A stretch of DNA of 64,000 nucleotides. It comes from Megascapheus bottae (taxonomy: Eukaryota; Chordata; Mammalia; Rodentia; Geomyidae). Of this stretch, positions 41,944-56,000 are shown piece after piece. The notes beneath the pieces are model-generated. The model ran no database searches. It worked only from the letters and a program-made list of their open reading frames with translations, and was not told the origin of the DNA. The translations under genes and the position numbers were made by a program. The stretch spans positions 744,001 through 808,000 of the forward strand of contig JANJXV010000265.1 in NCBI GenBank assembly GCA_024803745.1. The letters run 5' to 3'. Numbering within the stretch: position 1 is the first letter of the stretch; each line of letters starts with the position of its first letter.

Positions 41944-44900
41944 TCTGCCTTCACAGACTTCCATTTGTCTTCAAACACCTCATTTCTGTGACTTCACACA
42001 CCTCCATTCTATGATTTCACACACCTCCATTCTATGACTTCAAACACCTCCATTCTATGACTTCACACACCTCCTTTCTGAGTTGACACACCTCCATTCT
42101 GTTACTTCACACCCCTCCAATCTGACTTCACACACCTCCATTCTATGAATTCACACACTTGCATTCTGTGACTTCAAAAACCAACATTCTATGACTTCAA
42201 ACACCTCCATTCTATGACTTCACACACCTCCATTCTATGACTTCACACACCTCCATTCTATCACTTCACACACCTACATTGTGACTTCACACACCTACGT
42301 TCTATCAGTTCACACACCTGCATTGTGACTTCACAAACCTCCATTCTCTGACTTCACACACCACCATTCTGAATTCACACACCTCCATTCTGACTTCACA
42401 CTCCTCAATTCTGTGACTTCACATACCTCCATTCTATGACTTCACATACCACATTTCTGAGTTGACAAACCTCCATTCTGTGACTTCACATACCTCCAAT
42501 CTGACTTCACACACCTCCATTCTATGACTTCACACACCTCCATTCTGTGACTTCAAACACCACCATTCTATGACTTCGCACATCTCCATTGTGACTTCAC
42601 ACACCTCCATTCTATGAGTTCACACAGCTCCATTCTGACTTCACACACCTCCATTCTATGACTTCCCAAACATCTATTCTAACTTCACACCCCTCCATTC
42701 TGTGACTTCACATACCTCCATTCTTTGACTTCACACCCCTCCACTCTGTGCCTTCACACACCTTAAATCTGAGTTCACACACCTCCATACTGTGACTTCA
42801 CACACCTCCATTCTATGACTTCACACACCTCCATTCTGCCTTCACAGACTTCCCTTTGACTTCAAACACCTCATTTCTGTGACTTCACACACCTCCATTC
42901 TATGATTTCACACACCTCCATTCTATGACTTCAAACACCTCCATTCTATGACTTCACACACCTCCTTTCTGAGTTGACACACCTTCATTCTGTTACTTCA
43001 CACCCCTCCAATCTGACTTCACACACCTCCATTCTATGACTTCACACACCTGCATTCTGTGACTTCAAAAACCAACATTCTATAACTTCAAATACCTCCA
43101 TTCTATGCCTTCACACACCTCCATTCTGAGACTTCACAAACCTCCACTCTGTGACTTTACACACCTCCACTCTGGGACTACACACACCTCCATTCTGTGA
43201 TTTCACACACCTCCATTCTATGCCTTCACACACATCCATTCTTTGACTTCACACACCTCCATTCTATGAATTCACACACCTCCATTGTGACCTCACACAA
43301 CTCTATTCTGTGACTTCACACACCTGACTTCTGTGACTTCACACACCTCCATTCTATGACTTCACACACCTCCATTCTATGACTTCACACCAACATACTA
43401 TGACTTCACACACCAAAATTGATGACGTCACACACCTCCATTCTGTGACTTAACACACCTCCATTCTGACATCACACACCTCCATTCTATGACTTCACAC
43501 ACTTCCATTCTATGACTTCACACACCTCCATTCTGTGACTTCACTCACCTCCATTGTGAGTTCACCCACCTCCATTCTGTGACTTCACACACCTCCATTC
43601 TGTGAATTCACACACCTCAGTGCTCTGACTTCACACACCTCTCTTCTGTGACTTCACACACCTCCATTCTTCGACTTCACACACATCCGTTCCATGAATT
43701 CACACACCTCCATTCTATGAGTTCACACACCTCCATTCTATGAGTTCACACACCTCCATTCTTACTTCAGCAACATCCATTCTATGATTTCAGACACCTC
43801 TATTCTATGACTTCACACACCTTCATTATTACTTCAGCCACATCCATTCTGTGACTTCACACACCTCCCTTCTGTGACTTCACACGCCTCCATTCTATGA
43901 CTTCACACACCTCCATTCTAAGACTTCACACACCTCCACTCTATGACTTCACACACTTCCATTCTATGACTTCACACACCTCCATTTTGTGACTTCACAC
44001 ACCTCCATTCTATGACTTCCCACAACACAATTCTATGACTTCACACACGTGCATTCTGACTTCACACACCTCCATTCCATGACTTCATACACCTCCATTC
44101 TATGACTCCACACACCAACATTCTTTGACTTCACACACCTCCATTCTGTGACTTCACATATCTCCATTCTGACTTCACACACATCCATTCTATGACTTCA
44201 CAAATCTCCATTCTATGACTTCAGAAACCTCAATTCCATGACTTCATACACCTCCATTCTATGACTTCAACACCTCCTTTCTTTGACTTCACACACCTCC
44301 ATTTTGACTTCACACACCACAATTCTGTGACTTCACACACCTCCATTTGTGACTTCACACATCAAAATTTTGACTTCACACACCTCCATTCTGTGACTTC
44401 ACACACCTCAATTTTGACTTCACACACTTCCATTCTGTGACTTCACACATCTCCATTCTGTGACTTCATACACCTCCATTGTTTGATTTCACACACCTCC
44501 ATTCTTGGATTTCACACACCTCCATTCCATGACTTCACACACCTCCATTCTATGACTTCACACACCTCCATTCTGAATTCACACACCTCCATTCTGACTT
44601 CATATACCTCAATTCTGTGACTTCACACACCTCCATTCTATGATTTCCCACACCTCCATTCTTTGACTTCACACACCTCCATTCTATGACTTCACATACC
44701 TCCTTTCTGAGTTGACACACCTCCATTCTGTGACTTCACATACCTCCAATCTGACTTCACACACCTCCATTCTATGACTTCACACACCTCCATTCTGTGA
44801 CTTCAAAAACCACCATTCTATGACTTTACATATCTCCATTGTGGCTTCACACACCTCCATTCTATGAGTTCACCCAGCTCCTTTCTGACTTCACACACCT

Positions 44901-45280
44901 CCATTCTATAACTTCGCACACCTCTATTCTGACTTCACACCCCTCCATTCTGTGATTTCACACACCTCCACTCTGTGACTTTACAAACCTCCATTCTGTA
45001 ACTTCACACAACTCCCTTCTGTGACTTCACACACCTCCATTCTATGACTTCACACACCTCCATACTAAGACTTCACACACCTCCATTCTATCACTTCACA
45101 CACTTCCATTGTTTGACATCATACACCTCCATTCTTTGACTTCACACACCTCCGTTCCAAGAATTCACACACCTCCATTCTATGAGTTCACACACGTCCA
45201 CTCTATGAGTTCACACACCTCAATTCTTACTTCAGCAACATCCATTCTATGACTTCAAACACCTCCATTCTATGACTTCA
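41944..45280 (+). repeat. HOR-F copy 3 (single 815-bp unit)
   Basis: This aligns with copy 2 at offset 4,163 up to the AATTGATGACGTCAC marker (43,417), and at offset 3,348 after it. It therefore has only one 815-bp unit (42,884-43,698). It differs from the other copies at TATAACTTCAAATACC (43,081; the others have TTTAAATACC) and TTCAGAAACCTC (44,221; the others have TTCAGAATCCTC). At about 45,280 it switches to a G module. Confidence 0.92.
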
Positions 45281-47790
45281 CACACCTTCATTCTTACTTC
45301 AGCAACATCCATTCTGTGACTTCACACACCTCCCTTCTGTGACTTCACACACCTCCATTCTATGACTTCACACACCTCCATTCTATGACTTCACACCTCC
45401 ATTCTATGACTTCACACACCAACATTTATGACGTCACCCACCTCCCTTCTGTGACTTCACACACCTCCATTCTATGGCTTCACACCTCCATTCTATGACT
45501 TCACACACCAATATTTATGACGTCACACACCTCCATTCTGTGACTTCACACACCTCCATTCTGACATCACACACCTACATTCTATGACTTCACACACTTT
45601 CATTCTATGACTTCACACACCTCCATTCTGTGACTTCACTCACCTCCATTGTGAGTTCACACATATCCATTCTGTGACTTCACACACCTCCATTCATTTA
45701 CTTCACACACCTTGATTGTCTGACTTCACATACCTCCATTCTACAATTTCACAAACCTCCATTCTGTGACTTCACACATCTCCATTCTACGACTTCACAC
45801 ACCTCCATTCTGTGACTTCACACACCTCCATTCTGAATTCACACAGCTCCTTTCTATGACTTCACACACCTCCTTCAGTGACTTCACACACCTCTATTCT
45901 ATGACTTCACACACCTCCATTGTGATTTCACACACCTCTCTTCTATGTGTTCACACACCACCATTCTGACTTTACACACCTCAATTCTATTACTTCACAC
46001 ACTTCCATTCTTACGTCACACACCTCCATTCTGTGACTTCACACACATCCATTCTATGATTTCACACACCTCCATTCCATGACTTAACACACCTCCATTC
46101 TATGACTTCACACACCTCCATTCTGAATTCACACACCTATATTCTGTGACTTCACACACCTCAATTTCTGACTTCACACACTTCCATTCTATGACTTCCA
46201 CAGCTCCATTCTGTAACTTCACATACCACCATTCTATGACTTCATACACCTCCATTGTGACTTCACATACCTACATTCTATGAGTTCACACACCTCCATT
46301 CTGACTTTACACACTTCCATTCTACGATATCACACACCTCCATTCTGTGACTTCGCACATCTAAATTCTATGATTTCACAAACCTCCATTCTGTGACTTC
46401 ACACACCTCCATTCTGAGTTCACACACCTACATTCTGTGACTTCACAATCCTCCATTATATGACTTCACACACCTCCATTTTGTGACTTCACACACCTCC
46501 ATTCTATGACTTCACACACCTCCATTCTATCACTTCAAACACCTACATTGTGACTTCACAAACCTACGTTCTATCAGTTCACACACCTGCATTTTGACTT
46601 CACAAACCTCCATTCTCTGACTTCACACACCTCCATTCTGAATTCACACACCTCCATTCTGACTTCACACACCTCAATTCTGTGACTTCACACACCTACA
46701 TTGTATGAATTCACATACCTCATTTCTGAGTTGACACACCTCCATTCTGTGACTTCACATACCTCCAATCTGACTTCACACACCTCCATTCTATGACTTC
46801 ACACACCTCCATTCTGTGACTTCAAAAACCACCATTGTATGACTTCGCACATCTCCATTGTGACTTCACACAACTCCATTCTATGAGTTCACAGAGCTCC
46901 ATTCTGACTTCACACACCTCCATTCTATGACTTCACACATCTCCATTCTGTGACTTCACACACCTCCATTCTATGACATCACACGCCTCCATTCTGTGAC
47001 TTCACACACCTGCATTCTATGACTTCACACACCTCCATTCTATGACTTCAGAAACCTCCATTGTTACTTCACACACCTCCATTCTGTGACTTCACACACC
47101 TCCATTGTTTGCCTTCACACACCTCCTTTTGACTACACACACCTCCATTCTATGTCTTCACACACCTTCATTCTTACTGCAGAAATCTCCATTCTATGAC
47201 TTCACAAACCTCCCTTCTGTGAATTCACACACCTCCATTCTGAGTTCACACACCTCCATTCTGTGACTTCACACACCTCCATTGTGACTTCACACACGTC
47301 CATTCTATGAGTTCACACAGCTCCTTTCTGACTTCACACACCTCCATTCTATGACTTCGCACACCTCTATTCTGACTTCACACCCCTCCATTCTGTGACT
47401 TCACACACCTCCACTCTGTGACTTTACAAACCTCCATTCTGTAAGTTCACACACCTCCCTTCTGTGACTTCACACACCTCCATTCTATGACTTCACACAC
47501 CTCCATTCTAAGACTTCACACACCTCCATTCTATCACTTCACACACTTCCATTGTTTGACATCATACACCTCCATTCTTTGACTTCACACACCTCCGTTC
47601 CATGAATTCACACACCTCCATTCTATGAGTTCACACACGTCCATTCTATGAGTTCACACACGTCCATTCTTACTTCAGCAACATCCATTCTATGACTTCA
47701 GACACCTCCATTCTATGACTTCACACACCTTCATTCTTACTTCAGCAACATCCATTCTGTGACTTCACACACCTCCCTTCTGTGACTTCA
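45281..47790 (+). repeat. G module copy 1 plus H-type tail
   Basis: The G series begins with CTTACTTCAGCAACATCC and includes TGACGTCA at 45,429 and 45,518. It passes into an H-type series (ATCAGTTCAC at 46,573, TCTGAGTTGACAC at 46,725, GTTACTTCACACACC near 47,062) and then an F-type tail (CATTGTTTGACATCATAC near 47,550). From about 45,570 it aligns with 47,790 onward at offset 2,221. Confidence 0.85.
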
Positions 47791-48251
47791 CACACCTACA
47801 TTCTATGACTTCACACACTTGCATTCTATGACTTCACACACCTCCATTCTGTGACTTCACTCACCTCCATTGTGAGTTCACACATATCCATTCTGTGATT
47901 TCACACACCTCCATTCATTTACTTCACACACCTTGATTGTCTGACTTCACATACCTCCATTCTACAATTTCACACACCTCCATTCTGTGACTTCACACAT
48001 CTCCATTCTACGACTTCACACACCTCCATTCTGTGACTTCACACACCTCCATTCTGAATTCACAAAGCTCCTTTCTATGACTTCACACACCTCCTTCAGT
48101 GACTTCACACACCTCTATTCTATGACTTCACACACCTCCATTGTGATTTCACACACCTCTCTTCTATGTGTTCACACACCACCATTCTGACTTTACACAC
48201 CTCAATTCTATTACTTCACACACCTCCATTCTTACTTCACACGCCTCCATT
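47791..48251 (+). repeat. G module copy 2, shortened
   Basis: This repeats 45,570-46,030 at offset 2,221. The part of the G module that carries the paired TGACGTCA octamers is missing: after CTCCCTTCTGTGAC near 47,775 the sequence jumps to CTACATTCTATGAC. It continues without a break into the 2,392-bp repeat H1, whose first part is still G order. Confidence 0.84.
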
Positions 48252-50643
48252 CTGTGACTTCACACACCTCCATTCTATGATTTCACACACCTCCATTCCA
48301 TGACTTAACACACCTCCATTCTATGACTTCACACACCTCCATTCTGAATTCACACACCAATATTCTGTGACTTCACACACCTCAATTTCTGACTTCACAC
48401 ACTTCCATTCTATGACTTCCACACCTCCATTCTGTAACTTCACATACCACCATTCTATGACTTCACACACCTCCATTGTGACTTCACATACCTCCATTCT
48501 ATGAGTTCACACACCTCCATTCTGACTTCACACACCTCCATTCTACGATTTCACACACCTCCATTCTGTGACTTCACACATCTAAATTCTATGATTTCAC
48601 ACACCTCCATTCTGTGACTTCACACACCTCCATTCTGAGTTCACACACCTACATTCTGTGACTTCACAATCCTCCATTTTGTGACTTCACACACCTCCAT
48701 TTTGTGACTTCACACACTTCCATTCTATGACTTCACACACCTCCATTCTATCACTTCACACACCTACATTGTGACTTCACAAACCTACGTTCTATCAGTT
48801 CACACACCTGCATTGTGACTTCACAAACCTCCATTCTCTGACTTCACACACCTCCATTCTGAATTCACACACCTCAATTCTGACTTCACACACCTCAATT
48901 CTGTGACTTCACACACCTCCATTGTATGAATTCACATACCTCATTTCTGAGTTGACACACCTCCATTCTGTGACTTCACATACCTCCAATCTGACCTCAC
49001 ACACCTCCATTCTATGACTTCACACACCTCCATTCTGTGACTTCAAACACCACCATTCTATGATTTCGCACATCTCCATTGTGACTTCACACACCTCCAT
49101 TCTATGAGTTCACACAACTCCATTCTGACTTCACACACCTCCATTCTATGACTTCGCAAACCTCTATTCTGACTTCACACCCCTCCATTCTGTGACTTCA
49201 CATACCTCCATTCTTTGACTTCACACCCCTCCACTCTGTGCCTTCACACACCTTAAATCTGAGTTCACACAACTCCATACTGTGACATCACACACCTCCA
49301 TTCTGTGACTTCACACACCTCCATTCTAGGACTTCACACACCTCCATTCTATGACTTCACACACCTCCATTTTATGCCTTCACACACCTCCATTCTGTGA
49401 CTTCACACACCTCCATTCTATGACATCACACGCCTCCATTCTGTGACTTCACACACCTGCATTCTATGACTTCACACACCTCCATTCTATGACTTCAGAA
49501 ACCTACATTGTTACTTCACACACCTCCATTCTGTGACTTCACACACCTCCATTGTTTGCCTTCACACACCTCCATTTTGACTACACACACCTCCATTCTA
49601 TGTCTTCACACACCTTCATTCTTACTGCAGAAATCTCCATTCTATGACTTCACAAACCTCCCTTCTGTGAATTCACACACCCCCATTCTGAGTTCACACA
49701 CCTCCATTCTGTGACTTCACACACCTCCATTCTGTTAATTCACACACCTCCATTCTATGACTTCACACACCTCCATTCTATGACTTCACACACCTCCATT
49801 CTGCCTTCACAGACTTCCATTTGACTTCAAACACCTCATTTCTGTGACTTCACACACCTCCATTCTATGATTTCACACACCTCCATTCTATGACTTCAAA
49901 CACCTCCATTCTATGACTACACACCTCCTTTCTGAGTTGACACACCTCCATTCTGTTACTTCACACCCCTCCAATCTGACTTCACACACCTCCATTCTAT
50001 GAATTCACACACCTGCATTCTGTGACTTCAAAAACCAACATTCTATGACTTCAAACACCTCCATTCTATGACTTCACACACCTCCATTCTATGACTTCAC
50101 ACACCTCCATTCTATCACTTCACACACCTACATTGTGACTTCACACACCTACGTTCTATCAGTTCACACACCTGCATTGTGACTTCACAAACCTCCATTC
50201 TCTGATTTCACACACCTCCATTTTGAATTCACACACCTCCATTCTGACTTCACACACCTCAATTCTGTGACTTCACACACCTCCATTCTATGACTTCACA
50301 TACCACATTTCTGAGTTGACAAACCTCCATTCTGTGACTTCACATACCTCCAATCTGACTTCACACACCTCCATTCTATGACTTCACACACCTCCATTCT
50401 GTGACTTCAAACACCACCATTCTATGACTTCGCACATCTCCATTTTGACTTCACACACCTCCATTCTATGAGTTCACACAGCTCCATTCTGACTTCACAC
50501 ACCTCCATTCTATGACTTCGCAAACCTCTATTCTGACTTCACACCCCTCCATTCTGTGACTTCACATAATTCCATTCTTTGACTTCACACCCCTCCACTG
50601 TGTGCCTTCACACACCTTAAATCTGAGTTCACACACCTCCATA
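48252..50643 (+). repeat. HOR-H copy 1 (2,392 bp)
   Basis: CTGTGAC at 48,252 corresponds to 50,644, AATATTCTGTGAC at 48,359 to 50,751, and ATCAGTTCACACACC at 48,794 to 51,186. All are offset by 2,392 bp. The unit holds the right half of a G module, an E/H segment with ATCAGTTCAC, the GTTACTTCACACACC segment (49,508) and, from 49,800, a second CTGCCTTCACAG-E segment. Confidence 0.94.
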
Positions 50644-53035
50644 CTGTGACTTCACACACCTCCATTCTATGATTTCACACACCTCCATTCCATGACTTAA
50701 CACACCTCCATTCTATGACTTCACACACCTCCATTCTGAATTCACACACCAATATTCTGTGACTTCACACACCTCAATTTCTGACTTCACACACTTCCAT
50801 TCTATGACTTCCACACCTCCATTCTGTAACTTCACATACCACCATTCTATGACTTCACACACCTCCATTGTGACTTCACATACCTCCATTCTATGAGTTC
50901 ACACACCTCCATTCTGACTTCACACACCTCCATTCTACGATTTCACACACCTCCATTCTGTGACTTCACACATCTAAATTCTATGATTTCACACACCTCC
51001 ATTCTGTGACTTCACACACCTCCATTCTGAGTTCACACACCTACATTCTGTGACTTCACAATCCTCCATTTTGTGACTTCACACACCTCCATTTTGTGAC
51101 TTCACACACTTCCATTCTATGACTTCACACACCTCCATTCTATCACTTCACACACCTACATTGTGACTTCACAAACCTACGTTCTATCAGTTCACACACC
51201 TGCATTGTGACTTCACAAACCTCCATTCTCTGACTTCACACACCTCCATTCTGAATTCACACACCTCAATTCTGACTTCACACACCTCAATTCTGTGACT
51301 TCACACACCTCCATTGTATGAATTCACATACCTCATTTCTGAGTTGACACACCTCCATTCTGTGACTTCACATACCTCCAATCTGACCTCACACACCTCC
51401 ATTCTATGACTTCACACACCTCCATTCTGTGACTTCAAACACCACCATTCTATGATTTCGCACATCTCCATTGTGACTTCACACACCTCCATTCTATGAG
51501 TTCACACAACTCCATTCTGACTTCACACACCTCCATTCTATGACTTCGCAAACCTCTATTCTGACTTCACACCCCTCCATTCTGTGACTTCACATACCTC
51601 CATTCTTTGACTTCACACCCCTCCACTCTGTGCCTTCACACACCTTAAATCTGAGTTCACACAACTCCATACTGTGACATCACACACCTCCATTCTGTGA
51701 CTTCACACACCTCCATTCTAGGACTTCACACACCTCCATTCTATGACTTCACACACCTCCATTTTATGCCTTCACACACCTCCATTCTGTGACTTCACAC
51801 ACCTCCATTCTATGACATCACACGCCTCCATTCTGTGACTTCACACACCTGCATTCTATGACTTCACACACCTCCATTCTATGACTTCAGAAACCTACAT
51901 TGTTACTTCACACACCTCCATTCTGTGACTTCACACACCTCCATTGTTTGCCTTCACACACCTCCATTTTGACTACACACACCTCCATTCTATGTCTTCA
52001 CACACCTTCATTCTTACTGCAGAAATCTCCATTCTATGACTTCACAAACCTCCCTTCTGTGAATTCACACACCCCCATTCTGAGTTCACACACCTCCATT
52101 CTGTGACTTCACACACCTCCATTCTGTTAATTCACACACCTCCATTCTATGACTTCACACACCTCCATTCTATGACTTCACACACCTCCATTCTGCCTTC
52201 ACAGACTTCCATTTGACTTCAAACACCTCATTTCTGTGACTTCACACACCTCCATTCTATGATTTCACACACCTCCATTCTATGACTTCAAACACCTCCA
52301 TTCTATGACTACACACCTCCTTTCTGAGTTGACACACCTCCATTCTGTTACTTCACACCCCTCCAATCTGACTTCACACACCTCCATTCTATGAATTCAC
52401 ACACCTGCATTCTGTGACTTCAAAAACCAACATTCTATGACTTCAAACACCTCCATTCTATGACTTCACACACCTCCATTCTATGACTTCACACACCTCC
52501 ATTCTATCACTTCACACACCTACATTGTGACTTCACACACCTACGTTCTATCAGTTCACACACCTGCATTGTGACTTCACAAACCTCCATTCTCTGATTT
52601 CACACACCTCCATTTTGAATTCACACACCTCCATTCTGACTTCACACACCTCAATTCTGTGACTTCACACACCTCCATTCTATGACTTCACATACCACAT
52701 TTCTGAGTTGACAAACCTCCATTCTGTGACTTCACATACCTCCAATCTGACTTCACACACCTCCATTCTATGACTTCACACACCTCCATTCTGTGACTTC
52801 AAACACCACCATTCTATGACTTCGCACATCTCCATTTTGACTTCACACACCTCCATTCTATGAGTTCACACAGCTCCATTCTGACTTCACACACCTCCAT
52901 TCTATGACTTCGCAAACCTCTATTCTGACTTCACACCCCTCCATTCTGTGACTTCACATAATTCCATTCTTTGACTTCACACCCCTCCACTGTGTGCCTT
53001 CACACACCTTAAATCTGAGTTCACACACCTCCATA
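50644..53035 (+). repeat. HOR-H copy 2 (2,392 bp), apparently identical to copy 1
   Basis: Every variant monomer I compared with copy 1 is the same. These include rare forms such as CAATCTGACCTCAC, GATTTCGCACATC, CATTCTAGGAC, CATTCTGTTAATTC, CACCCCCATTCTGAG, TCACATAATTCC and CCACTGTGTGCC. The copy ends at 53,035, where CTGTGAC at 53,036 continues as if from 51,787 (offset 1,249), the in-register start of block I. Confidence 0.94.
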
Positions 53036-56000
53036 CTGTGACTTCACACACCTCCATTCTATGACATCACACGCCTCCATTCTGTGACTTCACACACCTC
53101 CATTCTATGACTTCACACACCTCCATTCTATGACTTCAGAAACCTACATTGTTACTTCACACACCTCCATTCTGTGACTTCACACACCTCCATTGTTTGC
53201 CTTCACACACCTCCATTTTGACTAAACACACCTCCATTCTATGTCTTCACACACCTTCATTCTTACTGCAGAAATCTCCATTCTATGACTTCACAAACCT
53301 CCCTTCTGTGAATTCACACACCTCCATTCTGAGTTCACACACCTCCATTCTGTGACCTCACACACCTCCATTCTGTGACTTCACACACCTCCATTCTATG
53401 ACTTCACACACCTCCATTCTATGACTTCACACACCTCCATTCTGCCTTCACAGACTTCCATTTGACTTCAAACACCTCATTTCTGTGACTTCACACTCCT
53501 CCATTCTATGATTTCACACACCTCCATTCTATGACTTCAAACACCTCCATTCTATGACTTCACACACCTCCTTTCTGAGTTGACACACCTCCATTCTGTT
53601 ACTTCACACCCCTCCAATCTGACTTCACACACCTCCATTCTATGACTTCACACACCTGCATTCTGTGACTTCAAAAACCAACATTCTATAACTTCAAACA
53701 CCTCCATTCTATGCCTTCACACACTTCCATTCTGAGACTTCACAAACCTCCACTCTGTGACTTTACACACCTCCACTCTGTGACTACACACACCTCCATT
53801 CTGTGATTCCACACACCTCCATTCTATGACTTCACACACATCCATTCTTTGACTTCACACATCTCCATTCTATGAATTCACACACCTCCATTGTGACCTC
53901 ACACAACTCTATTCTGTGACTTCACACACCTGACTTCTGTGACTTCACACACCTCCATTCTATGACTTCACACACCTCCATTATATGACTTCACACCAAC
54001 ATACTATGACTTCACACACCAAAATTGATGACGTCACACACCTCCATTCTGTGACTTAACACACCTCCATTCTGACATCACACACCTCCATTCTATGACT
54101 TCACACACTTCCATTCTATGACTTCACACACCTCCATTCTGTGACTTCACTCACCTCCATTGTGAGTTCACCCACCTCCATTCTGTGACTTCACACACCT
54201 CCATTCTGTGAATTCACACACCTCAATGCTCTGACTTCACACACCTCTCTTCTGTGACTTCACACACCTCCATTCTTCGACATCACACACATCCGTTCCA
54301 TGAATTCACACACCTCCATTCTATAAGTTCACACACCTCCATTCTATGAGTTCACACACCTCTATTCTTACTTCAGCAACATCCATTCTATGACTTCAGA
54401 CACCTCCATTCTATGACTTCACACACCTTCATTATTACTTCAGCCACATCCATTCTGTAACTTCACACACCTCCCTTCTGTGACTTCACACACCTCCATT
54501 CTAAGACTTCACACACCTCCACTCTATGACTTCACACATCTCCATTCTATGACTTCACACACGTGCATTCTGACTTCACACACCTCCATTCCATGACTTC
54601 ATACACCTCCATTCTATGACTCCACACACCAACATTCTTTGACTTCACACACCTCCATTCTGTGACTTCACATATCTCCATTCTGACTTCACACACATCC
54701 ATTCTATGCCTTCACAAATCTCCATTCTATGACTTCAGAAACCTCAATTCCATGACTTCATACACCTCCATTCTATGACTTCAACACCTCCTTTCTTTGA
54801 CTTCACACACCTCCATTTTGACTTCACACACCACAATTCTGTGACTTCACACACCTCCATTTGTGACTTCACACATCAAAATTTTGACTTCACACACCTC
54901 CATTCTGTGACTTCACACACCTCAATTTTGACTTCACACACTTCCATTCTGTGACTTCACACATCTCCATTCTGTGATTTCATACACCTCCAATGTTTGA
55001 TTTCACACACCTCCATTCTTGGATTTCACACACCTCCATTCCATGACTTCACACACCTCCATTCTATGACTTCACACACCTCCATTCTGAATTCACACAC
55101 CTCCATTCTGACTTCATATACCTCAATTCTGTGACTTCACACACCTCCATTCTATGATTTCCCAAACCTCCATTCTTTGACTTCACACACCTCCATTCTA
55201 TGACTTCACATACCTCCTTTCTGAGTTGACACGCCTCCATTCTGTGACTTCACATACCTTCAATCTGACTTCACACAACTCCATTCTATGACTTCACACA
55301 CCTCCATTCTGTGACTTCAAAAACCACCATTCTGACTTCACACATCTCCATTGTGACTTCACACACCTCCATTCTATGAGTTCACACAGCTCCTTTCTGA
55401 CTTCACACACCTCCATTCTATAACTTCGCACACCTCTATTCTGACTTCACACCCCTCCCTTCTGTGACTTCACACACCTCCATTCTATGACTTCACACAC
55501 CTCCATACTAAGACTTCACACACCTCCATTCTATCACTTCACACGCTTCCATTGTTTGACATCATACACCTCCATTCTTTGACTTCACACACTTCCGTTC
55601 CATGAATTCACACACCTCCATTCTATGAGTTCACACACGTCGATTCTATGAGTTCACACACCTCCATTCTTACTTCAGCGACATCCATTCTATGACTTCA
55701 GACACCTATATTCTATGACTTCACACACCTTCATTCTTACTTCAGCAACATCCATTCTGTGACTTCACACACCTCCCTTCTGTGACTTCACACACCTCCA
55801 TTCTATGACTTCACACACCTCCATTCTATGACTTCACACCTCCATTCTATGACATCACACACCAACATTTATGACGTCACACACCTCCCTTCTGTGACTT
55901 CACACACCTCCATTTTATGGCTTCACACCTCCATTCTATGACTTCACACACCAACATTTATGACGTCACACACCTCCATTCTGTGACTTCACACACCTCC

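Noticed and set aside
32991..48190. Three 67-codon open frames (32,991, 45,766, 47,987)
   Set aside because: They begin at GTG and again translate the monomer in its three frames. A run of 23-bp monomers meets TGA at every third linker, and 21-bp monomers only delay it, so frames of 60-70 codons are expected by chance.
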